Source: Gyrodactylus bullatarudis (taxonomy: Eukaryota > Platyhelminthes > Monogenea > Gyrodactylidea > Gyrodactylidae). From it: DNA of 64,000 nucleotides. The notes beneath the pieces are model-generated. The model did no database searches and was not told the DNA's origin. It worked only from the letters and a program-made list of their open reading frames with translations. Location: positions 135,899 to 199,898 of the forward strand of contig SSNU01000076.1 of NCBI GenBank assembly GCA_012064415.1, given 5' to 3'. Positions 1-9,999 of the stretch are shown here, in pieces (position 1 is the stretch's first letter; every line of letters begins with the position of its first letter). Both the position numbers and the translations under genes were made by a program.

Positions 1-291
1 AAAATATGCCAATTTTTTGGAATATATACCCTAAAATATTCTACATAAATATGCCAAAAAAATCTGTGAAAATGCTAGAAATAATTTCTTTTCTTTAAAA
101 AATCTATCAATATTCTTAGCATAAATAACCTGCAAAATCGAAGATTTATTCTTAAACGCTATTGATGATCTTTGAATATGCTTAAAAAGTTAACAGAAGA
201 CATCATAAAACTTTCATTTAAAATATTTCAAACTTTAGTTTTAATACTATCAAGACTATTCACTAGAAAAGAACTCTCGCCATCCCCATAC

Positions 292-2262
292 CTTACTAGG
301 AATAAATTGAAGTTCACGTGCCTTCTCAACAACACCCTTGTCCTGAAGACCAGTTTCAACATTGACATCTACTCCCTCTCGGATTTGCAAATTCGCAACA
401 TATGCGCCTTTCTTTACATGCTAATTCCACCAACGTCAGATATAAACTCGAATTACTCTCAATAACCAAGATTCATATGTGTATAAATTTTATTTTTACC
501 TCGAAATTCTACTAAATAAATTAAGTTTTCTATCAAAAAAAGAAAGTGACAAATAAAAAGCTCTTATTTCTTATTCGATGATCCTAAATCTCATTCAAAG
601 TAAAAAGCTCTATAGACAATCCTTCATTATCTGAACTACTATCTATTGGAAAACAAGATTAAATATTAGTTACTGTATACACAAAATGAGAGAAGGCTTC
701 TGTCTTTCATTCAAATAGTCTGATTAGCTAGAGATCAGCACACTTTATGGCTAACCTTACTCCTCTATAGTCTACATCTCCCTATTAAACTCATAACCAC
801 AACAACTCTTTTAGATATCAATCTACAAAGTAGATCTCCGACATTCTTGGTAAAAAAACTGATACGTAAAATTTAAAGATTAATCTATTTTTTTTCAATA
901 TTTTATTTCGATACCAATCAAATAAAAAAGATTTAAAATCAAACTAGAGAAATGCAATGACTCACCTTAGAATTTGAAAGGAATTCCTTGGTCGATTTAA
1001 CACTCGAGTCTAAAATGGATTTTGCTGTCTTGAAGGTGATAAGCTCCTCGTTGTCAAGAGAATTCAAGCGGAGAGCCCTGATTATCTCCTGGATGTCATC
1101 AGTCATTTGAGTGATGAGAAAATCTCGGTTGGCACGAATTTCATAATTTTGACGATCATAATGATCTAAAATATTTTTCACAAGTTCATTTAAGCAAGAG
1201 AACAAGTTTTCAAGATTTTCTCTCAATTTTAATGCTGGTTGAGAAGAGAGAGTTAGTGGTTTGTGTGTGTATTTCATAACGAGCCTTGAATTTGGTGTTT
1301 ATAAGATTGAAAATTCTTGTAAAATGAGCAAAGAATTTTTCCTAATTATTTCATGGAGTTTCCAATAAAATGAAGGGTTGAATTTCAAGAAGAAATTTAT
1401 ATTTATTATCTAAAGATGATCTTTTTTGATTTCAATCATACGTATTAATGTATTAGAGTACAACCTTGGAGTCTCTGTTGTACTTTAAAAAAATTTCTCA
1501 ATTTATCAGAGAGAATCTCAATTCCATTTAAAATAGATAATTTAAGAAACGAAATCGCACTCACCTTTGGATGAAATGTACAGCTTGAGAGCGGAAATCA
1601 GGATTGGAGTCAACTGTTTTATTTCCTCAACACTTCTACTTAAAATTTCCACATGATAGGGAATAATTAGCTCGTCAAGTCGATTAGTTACATTCGATAT
1701 CATCTGAGACATGCACGGAGTAAGATTCCTAATAATTTCCTTCAAGTCTGCCATTGTCTCAACTTGTTCTACTGTGGAGAGAACCAACTGGACACTTTCG
1801 CAAAATCCAACAATTTTGCGAACCTCTGACATGTCGAAACAATTCAAGACATCAAAAGTTCCCTTGAGAATACCTCGACTTCCGTTAATCAAGAATTTCC
1901 TTCCATTAACAGATGAATGGTCTGATTGAAGAAATTTAACTGCTTTCAAAAGTTCTTCTGAAGCCTGGTTGACTTTGTCAAGGCAAATTGGCATTTCTTG
2001 AGAGAATAATTCATCATCAGATTGGAAAATTGTCTCGCGTCCTACCTTCACCAAATTTTCAACTGCACTTTTAACTAGATTGACTCTAACATCAAGATCG
2101 ACAAACTGATTTGGACATTCATCATCTTCAATGTTCAGAATGAGCTTAGAAACCTGTAAAAATGCATAGACAAGTTCAAGTATTTCAATTTCAATCTATA
2201 TTTACCTGCTGAGCTACAGGTTCTAAAATACGACGAATAGTCTTTGTATGAAAGGATGACAT
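292..2262 (-). CDS. VCL: Vinculin, 5' part of gene (continues beyond left edge)
   Basis: Actin-anchoring adaptor of cell-matrix and cell-cell junctions; the N-terminal head binds talin and alpha-catenin. Exons on the minus strand: 2206-2262, 1565-2153, 966-1234 and 292-420, all with GT..AG junctions and compatible phases (0, 1, 0). The start codon at 2262 opens with MSSFHTKTIRRILEPVAQQ, matching the family's N-terminal helix. The second exon has the conserved KVGRET and SRGIL blocks, and the third ends the first head domain with EIIRALRLNS. The 43-residue fourth exon (VKKGAYVANLQIREG) fits the second-domain helices less closely. Introns are 52, 330 and 545 nt. At least 500 further residues of a normal vinculin (about 1,000) must lie left of position 1, after the donor at 290-291. 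I am sure of the family and less sure of the last exon. Confidence 0.86.
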
Positions 2263-2543
2263 TAACTGTCAATAATATTATCAAATTGAAAAAGCGCTAT
2301 AAATTTTAAAACTATAGATTCTTCGAAAATTGTTTGTAAAATATCTATGTGAATATTTCAAATTGAAATTCTGTTTTAATTGAATTAAATTAATTCTCTG
2401 AGAATTATTCACAGAAAATTTCTGACAGAAATTTTTTACATAATTTGTATAGCTATAAATTTATTAAACTTCAAAAAGAATAGTAACAAAATAGACTTTT
2501 ATAGTTTAATAATTTTATTCTTAACAAAACTGAAAATGTAGAT

Positions 2544-5500
2544 TTAATCGTAGTCAAGTTTAATAGTATTCTCGCCAATGCGAATACCATTGAGTCTGTT
2601 GAGAGCAACACTAGCGTCTTTGGATAAAAAGTACTCAACATATCCATATCCAAGGGATCTTCCTTGGCCATCTTTAGTGATACTTAAATCTTTTATTCTT
2701 CCATATGGAGTAAAGTAAACGTCCATTTCTCTTTCATTGAATTCAAAAGGCAACTGAAAATTTATAAAATAAAGCAGATAAATTATGTATTGTCTTTGTA
2801 TATGTAACCTTTTGGTTCTTTTTATAAAATTAACTTACATTTCTAACCAATATACGTGCAGACGTCTTATCAGTATTCGACTTGGTATTTCTTTTGATTT
2901 CTTCAAGCTCCTAGAAAATTAGACAAGTATTATCTCTACATATTAACCCTCGTCCGAGATATTTATTTTTCTTATGGGGGTTTCAATACAACTGGGGTGA
3001 AACGATTATGAATTTTCCAAGAATTTAAAACTTCAAATGAGTAATTGTAATAAGAACTATTGTATTGAAAGATATTAATTAGAAGATACTGAAATAGGTA
3101 GAGATAAGTCAACTTAAAGCAAAAGACAACGTCCGAATCGTTAAGGAGACAAAAACTCTTTTACGAATCTCTATTAAAGAAAGATGAATTAGATGAGAAC
3201 GAACAATTCCCGTAAACATTAGATGGGGATTAAATATCTTGTAATGACAAAGGTCAAAATTGCTACAATTCTAGTTTATGTGTTTTTTACCTTTTCTGAA
3301 ACATCCAACTCCTTAGCATAAGTTTTCAATTCTTCAGGGGATATTCCCCCTTGTATGGCAGCAGAAATGAGTTTGACAATTGCAGCACTAGCCTTTTTCT
3401 CACTTTTACGCTGCGCTGGAGGTGAATAGTAAGCAATAGATCTTTGCATTTGTTCAGGTGAGTAGCCTCTAGCCTCTGCCATAAGTGGACGAATAGGTGG
3501 CATATCATCAACTGGACGAACAGGAGGATACGAAGGTCTTCGAGGAGCCCTACGATCATCAAAGTCCAACGGATCTAAATGCCTCATTCTCATCAAGTCA
3601 CCTATAAACACAGAATAGGAAATCACACTCATGAGAGAACTTGATGAATAGATTTAAAGGTAGTTAGTTCCTGTTGATTTCGCAAGCTATCAATTTTTTA
3701 TTCTCTACTAAATTTCAAGTCAACTATTGCAGAATTAGGGCGGTCAAAGACTAAAAATGTAAAAGAAATTCAATTAAGCTAAGAAAACTAAATCAAGTTT
3801 TTATAAATTGTATAAAAACTAATCCTAAAATCATAAAAACTAACAGTTCGAGACAAAGTTGACAATTATCCGACAACGCCAGGCATAACTCGCCGCATTA
3901 AATTTATCCCTGGCTGAAATCTTCTTCAACCTGGTGAATTCATACCTGTATTCAAATCAAAACTGTCACTGTATCTTAATAATTTTCGTCGAATTACAAC
4001 CCAGCAATCGTTTCCCATGAACAATTCTTATTTATTATTATCTTGAATGACCATTCAAATTTAGAACCATATTCAAAGTAAAGAATAATGAAACCTATTT
4101 CATATGAACTTGTACTTGAAGTGTCTCAAAGTAGGCAATTGCTGAAATTCTCCCAAAGCAGCATAATTCAACAAATCGTAATACGACAGAATAGATTCAA
4201 GATAAAGATAGAGTTGCCAGGATATAATAACTATGACTGTAAATTTACTATTTCGGATATGATGAATGAAATTTCGGTACGAATTAGCCATCATTCTTTC
4301 TTCTCTAAAGCCTTCTGATAGTCGTGAAAATTTTTTCCGATTAGAAAATGACATGCCCCATTTTTACTCAACCCTTTCCTCAAGCCTACACTTCATATCA
4401 GGTATTATTTCAGATAAAATTCTTCATATTTATTGGTAGATTTATAATTGCTATTTTATTCGAGAAATATGCCAACAATAACTGATAACTAACCAGTGAT
4501 GGAAATAAAATAAGCGAATTACAACTAGAATTTTACCGCCCTAATTTTAATATGCCTAATGTTTCCAGATTTAACCAGGGTCTCTCGGGCTGATGAATCG
4601 TACATGCAGGATCAAGAAACATGGAAAAAACTTTGATTTTTAGACTTGTCAAAACAAGAAGCAAGTGTTACTTGTTAGAAATATCAATCAAGATTGACAA
4701 TTTAAATGATTTTAACAAGTGAAAATATAGAAATCAATTGTTGCTCAAATTATTCTTCAGTTTTAAATACGAATTAGATTTTACCTGATGAACTCAAAAT
4801 GAAAAAGTATAACTGCGCAAATAATTTTTTTTAAAGAACAAACCTGGTGGTCCGTATCTGTCACGCTCATAAAAATCATCTTGAGGTAGAGGACGTCGAG
4901 ATGGTACAGGTGGCATCATTCTAGGAGAATTACCCGATGGTAACAACGGCATAGGAGGACTCGGTCTACGCATTTGAGACATGAATATTGAAACAACTTT
5001 ACTAGCAAAGTTTGCCTCAAGAGGGTCTCGACTGGAGATTCTTCTATTCATTTCTGAGAGGAACTGAGAAGCGGCCAATGATCCAAGTTTACTATTTGGA
5101 AATATTGGCTCATTGGGATTCAGCTCTTTGCCTTGTTTGTCCATACGAATACGAATTTCACGACCAAAGAAAATCTAAATTTTAAACAGTTGAGTATATT
5201 TTTCAAAAATAATGAAAATCAATCCCATATAAAAATAATTGTAGTAGGATATGAAAAACAAGTAATGGTTGAAATATACTCACATCTCTATCAAACATGG
5301 CAATACAAAGTAAAGCTTCAAAGCCATAACGAAATCTAGCCAAAGCAAAGTAGAACTTGTCTGATTTCTTTGCTTTGAGTAGGTCAACAAACTGAACAGG
5401 TCCAGCTCCATCAAATTTTTCTCTAAGCGCCTTCCAGGTTGCAGATTCGGCTACCTAGATTTCAAGAAATTAAGTGCTTCTTAGAATGATCAAATCAAAT

Positions 5501-5945
5501 AATACTAACATTATTAACAAAAACAGAATCTGTTATAGGCCCTTTGAAACCGATACTTTCAAGCATATCAGGGGTAATATAGGGAGGTGGTATAAACGGA
5601 CCATCATCATCAAACTCTTCAAGAGGCCATTTGCGACGGTCATTTTCAGTTTCAAATCGAATCATAATTTTTCTTCCATCGATATCCATTCCATTGGCTT
5701 TGTCAATAACGGTCAATGCATCTTGACGATTACGTAACCCCATACGGCTAAAATTAATTAAGGTTAAATTACCCGAATCCTGCAGACTTGCCATCTTTCA
5801 TAGCAACATCAACAAAACCGACAATACCGCATTCCTTCTTAATAATATCTTTCAAATCATTCCAGGTTTTGCTGAAGGGGATATTTCCAATGTGCAAGTT
5901 TATGTATTTTACCCTGTCAACGGGAGAACGGTCTCTTTGCGACAT
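2544..5945 (-). CDS. hnRNP M / rumpelstiltskin-like three-RRM RNA-binding protein
   Basis: Nuclear pre-mRNA-binding protein; the hnRNP M/MYEF2 family acts in splicing and mRNA localisation. Exons: 5773-5945, 5510-5747, 5284-5454, 4844-5174, 3291-3601, 2839-2910 and 2544-2753, giving 501 residues with all phases matching. RRM1 is near residues 15-90 (LHIGNIPF as RNP2), RRM2 near 130-210 (DSVFVNN, FYFALARFRYGF), then a Pro/Arg-rich linker (about 250-360) and RRM3 at the very C-terminus (ILVRNLPFEF, LGYGYVEY), ending KLDYD. Two N-terminal RRMs plus one terminal RRM after a long linker is the hnRNP M layout. The first intron (5748-5772) is only 25 nt; the fourth is 1,242 nt with nothing recognisable inside. 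A DBHS (NONO/PSF) identity was considered, but the distant terminal RRM argues against it. Confidence 0.85.
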
Positions 5946-6048
5946 TTTTAATAAAATTAAAATAATTGAGAAAATTTAAACTAAGACAAATTTTATTTTA
6001 GCTTTTACTAGATTTTTTATGTACGAATTCGAATTATAAAATTTCCTG
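5946..6048. promoter_or_regulatory. Shared divergent upstream region (hnRNP M-like / beta-catenin)
   Basis: Only 103 bp separate the two start codons, so the promoters and 5' leaders of both genes must overlap or lie inside each other. The stretch is very AT-rich and I see no convincing TATA box. The role as a bidirectional promoter is inferred from geometry alone. Confidence 0.5.
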
Positions 6049-8826
6049 ATGTTAGAATCTAATTTTGTCAGAGGCAAGGGAGGTCATAGAAATACTCTTT
6101 CTGATCTTAAGGAAGAGTTATGGAATCTGAATATAGACGAAGAATATCAGAATGACACTGATTTGACAGTTGTCCAACAATTATCCCAACCAGTGAAGCT
6201 TTTCCAAGATTGCCTTCATGATTTATTCATATTTAAAGATAACAACCTTTCAGCTTATAATCAAGCAGCTGACTTGGCTGAGTTAATCAAAGATAATCGA
6301 CCAAAAGTTACGAATAAGGCCCTCGATTTAGTACTAAAACTCTCAAGTGATAAAGCTACTCGGTCGGGAATTTGTGCCAATAAAAAAGTAATTAATTTCT
6401 TTAATTTTATAAATAAAGCTTGTCCAAAATCTTTTTGAAATCTTTTACTCTGATCGGGATGAAAGAATTTGCGAGATTATTCAGAATTTATCGAAGGAAA
6501 AAAATGCCCTTTTGGCAATAAGAGAGCTGATTACACTTGCAGAATTATTCAAACTACTTAATTCGTCTTCTGAAGACGTCATTCTTACTTCACTCATGAT
6601 AATAAAAAATTTGGTTTCATTGCAGCCAGTTCAAGTGAAGGCGGAGATTAGAGATTTCTCGGGATATCTTGATATTGCTGGCCTCTTGTCGTATCGCCAA
6701 GACCATTTGAAAGACAAACTAATCCATCAGTTATCTCTTGAAATCCTTACCATGCTTGCATACGAACATCAACCAACAAAGCTAGCATTACTAAAGACAA
6801 ATCTTCATAAAGATGTCTTGACTATTTTAAACTCAAGTCATGATGAGCGAAATTTGTGCAGATCTTCAGCCAGACTCATTCAAGTGCTGACAGTATCTCT
6901 TGAACATAAAGTTGCATTTGTTGAGAAAAATGCTGTACAAGTATGCTTTTTTGATGATGAGAATAAATTTACAGATTTTAGGCTCCCACATCAACCCAGA
7001 AGATAGTGATTTGACACTAGAAATTCTCTGGGCCCTTAGGAATATATCTGATCAAGGTTATCAGCTGATTAACATCAAAGAAGTCCTTCACAAGTTGGTT
7101 AAGCTCATGAACCAATCAGAGAATCACAATATTGTCACTTGTGTTGCGGGATGTTTGTGTAACTTCACATGCCAAAATCCCCAGAATAAAACAACTTTGA
7201 TTGAACTTGGTATGTTACTCAAGTGTTTTCTTAGCAAAGCAATCTAACATGCATGTAATTAACATTTTATAATTTACAGTACAGTAGAAATAATAATAAT
7301 TTATTCATAAATCTTGATCAATTTGTACAACCAATCGATAGAAATTCTTATGTTCTGTTTGTAAATAACCATATTGACTAAAAATTTGGTCTTGATCACG
7401 TTGACATTCTTTTTTTTCAGATGGAGCTCAATATTTAGCCGAGGCATTGAAGAAAAAGTCGGATCAAGATGAATTTTCTGAGCCGGCCTGTTCAGCTCTT
7501 CGACATATCACCCATATGAACGAGAAATCAGATGTGGCTGTGCATCAGGTGAGAAAAAATGTTCCTTTGAATAAGTACAATGTAGAAATTACAGTGTTTT
7601 TAGACATTAAACCTACTAGCAAAGTGTGCTCACTGGTTATTACTTTATCCATATGAACTCTAACTTGATGGAGATTGTTTTCTCAAACCTAAATGTTGGA
7701 ATTCGGATGAGCAAGTGTCAATTTCATAAGAGAGTCAAATAATATTCAACCTACGGTGGCAGATGATGATGCGTTTCGTCCTTATTAGGACTCGTCACTG
7801 AGTCGTCAGTACACCATAGCCAACGCTTCTAACCACAACGTTGAAGACCTGGATTCGAATCCTGGCTATGGTGTACTGACGAGTCCTAATAAGGACGAAA
7901 CGCTTCTACATCTGCCACCGTGAGTTGAATATTATTTGAAATTGACACTTGCTCATCCGAATTCCAACATTTAGGTTTGAGAAGACAATCTCCATTAAGT
8001 TAGAGTTCATATGGATAAAGTAATAACCAGTGAGCACACTTTGCTAGTAGGTTTAATGTCTAAATAATGTTCCTGCCTAACATACTTGGCCATTAATTTG
8101 TTTAATCATTCAAGATTAAAAATTCAAACGGAGTCCCAACAATTTTGGATCTAGTGAGAAAGTCAAATTTTAAAGAATCATTGCCCCTCTTAAAGGCAGT
8201 CATGGGTCTGATTAAAAACCTTTCAAATGATCTAGATTGCCTGGATGAGATTCGAAATCTAAATGGTGGCCAAGCTCTAGGGAATGTTCTCCTGCAAACA
8301 CACGAATCTCAGGAGACAGCGGAAATGTTGGGAGTCGACTTTGAAGATATGCTCGAATTGACTCTGACAACCCTTCAATCTCTGTCTAGAGATAGAAAGA
8401 TTAGAGAACAGTTGATTATGCATAACAAGTTGATTCCAATTAGCATTCAATCACTGTACCATAACTCAATATACATTCAGAGGGCAGCTGTCGGCCTGCT
8501 GGCTGAATTATCCACTTCAACTAGAGGTGTTACGCTTATCGAGAAGGAGGGAGCTATTCCAAAACTTACAGAAATGATACAGATGAACAACGAAGGTGTC
8601 GGTAAGTTCCTTCATCTCCTGAGACAGGAATCAAACTTGAGTAACTATTCATTATTTAGCTACATTTGCTGCTAATATTGTCCATAGAAGTGCCAATAAT
8701 AAGCCAATCGAATATCGAAGACGCCTTTCGAATGAGTTGAAGCAATCACTCTTCGATGCGGGCATATTAGGCCAAGAGGATATCAAAAATGCTGATCTTA
8801 ACAAAGAACAAAGTGATCTGGGTTAG
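6049..8826 (+). CDS. CTNNB1: Beta-catenin / armadillo, divergent and short-tailed
   Basis: Adherens-junction link between cadherin and alpha-catenin, and Wnt co-activator in the nucleus. Exons: 6049-6387, 6419-6940, 6975-7209, 7421-7548, 8115-8601 and 8660-8826; 625 residues, all phases consistent. Armadillo repeats run from about residue 70 to 590. Clear family blocks are ILWALRNISDQ, VTCVAGCLCNFTCQN, EPACSALRHIT, VGLLAELS and NEGVATFAANIVHRS followed by RRRLSNELKQSLF. Introns 1 and 2 are 31 and 34 nt; intron 4 holds a palindromic repeat. The N-terminus has no DSGxxS-type phosphodegron, and after the last repeat only about 30 residues remain, so the usual C-terminal activation tail is missing. 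Length is about 150 residues below human. An adhesion-biased role is possible but is inference. Confidence 0.95.
7600..8063. repeat. Palindromic foldback repeat with tRNA-like / hammerhead core (in beta-catenin intron 4)
   Basis: The two halves are inverted copies of one another: 7600 to about 7797 pairs with about 7875 to 8063, and a further 18 bp pair at 7805-7822 with 7864-7881. The centre holds a B-box-like GGATTCGAATCC and a hammerhead-like CTGACGA..GAAAC block. Related sequence occurs near 47425 and 60100, so this is an inserted repeat and not part of the host gene. Confidence 0.8.
7876..7901 (+). ncRNA. Hammerhead-like ribozyme core, family B (copy in beta-catenin intron)
   Basis: CTGACGA at 7876-7882, a 4-bp helix II (GTCC 7883-7886 with GGAC 7893-7896, loop TAATAA) and GAAAC at 7897-7901. 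This matches the catalytic core of type I hammerheads such as those in schistosome SINE-like retroposons. It follows a tRNA-like B box. I cannot close helices I and III convincingly, so activity is uncertain. An inverted copy lies at 7771-7797 with the first core C changed to G. Confidence 0.55.
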
Positions 8827-9999
8827 TTCTCTCGCAGATAACTAAAGAAATCTTGGAAAGATCAATTTGGTTGGAATCTGTCTATAAAATTACTTGTATG
8901 GTCATTTAAAAGTAGATGGATAGAACGTATAGAAGTCATTTTCTGTTCATTAATCAACAATAATTCAATTTGAGAAAAAACTCACGGATATATCTTCAAT
9001 AAAGATTAGTAAAATTAGATTTAATAGGAATATAACCAAACTTTTATTCCAAAGCCTCTTCCAGACGTTTCGGTACTGAGATAGTCAAGTATCTTCTTCT
9101 AAAGAAGTTCTTCAATGGATGAGAAGCTTGTAACCTTAATTCTCTTCAAATTTATCTAAAAACCTTGGTATTCCTGAAAAACCATTAAAAATTGAATAAA
9201 CCTTGAAACCAATCAGATGACCTGTTGAAAAATCAAGCTTGAAAAACCTAAAATTAACAATCTCCAAGATAAATAATTTATCAAAGTTTTCTCCTCTTTC
9301 TGTATAATTGCAATACTTGATTGGTTTCAAGGTTTATTTAATTTTGAATGGTTTTTCAGATCTGGGTCAATAGGAATACTAAGGTATTTAGATAAAATTG
9401 AAGAGAATTAAAGTTACAAGCTTCTCATCCAAAGAAGAAAGTACTTGACTATCTCAGTACCGAAACGTCTGGAAGAGGCTTTGGAATAAAAGGATTAAAT
9501 CTATTTTCACTAATTTTTATTGAAGATTTCAGATTCCATCACAGATAAATCTTAAAATTTCACAGAGTTTATTGAGAATATTGGAAGTTCAACCGAAAAG
9601 AGTTAAATGTTCTTCTCAATAGCTTTAACGAAAATATTTCTCAGAATTCTTCAGTTTTGATTTTTGTAAAATCCACAAGAAGGAACATAAGAATAGTATT
9701 TTTGTTCCAAAATTTTTATCAATTTAAAGCAGAGATGGGCCATCAGAGTACTTTCAACACCCTGAAATCGATGGATCAGTCAAGTGACAAGATAGCAACT
9801 ACCAAAATAAAACAGAATTACATCTGAAAGGATCAGTTTATGAAGGAGATGTAATAACTTTTCTAATGAGTTGAATAGTTTCCTTTATTCCAAAGATGCT
9901 TCCAGTTCATTTTTTCAATAAAATTAATAAAATTACAGTAAATTAATTAACTTAGAAACATGCATTGCATAAAGTTATCATTACAATGAGAAATGTTGC
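8827..9999. other. Intergenic gap between beta-catenin and desaturase 3' ends
   Basis: The two genes converge here. No coding sequence is evident. Most of the stretch is an inverted repeat (8992-9528); the remainder is AT-rich sequence that presumably carries both 3' untranslated regions. Confidence 0.6.
8992..9528. repeat. Inverted-repeat (foldback/MITE-like) element
   Basis: Left arm (about 8992-9250) and right arm (about 9300-9528) are near-complements: for example TTTATTCCAAAGCC near 9042 and GGCTTTGGAATAAA near 9477, and the block around CAGACGTTTCGGTACTGAG near 9062 recurs inverted near 9456. There is no ORF of its own. It is not seen elsewhere in the window. Confidence 0.75.

Noticed and set aside
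172..465. Open frame of 97 codons on the plus strand
   Set aside because: It is the shadow of a vinculin exon on the minus strand (292-420), which has splice sites and family similarity.
2544..5945. DBHS (NONO/PSPC1/SFPQ) identity for the RNA-binding protein
   Set aside because: DBHS proteins have tandem RRMs followed by a NOPS domain and coiled coil; here a third RRM sits at the extreme C-terminus, as in hnRNP M.
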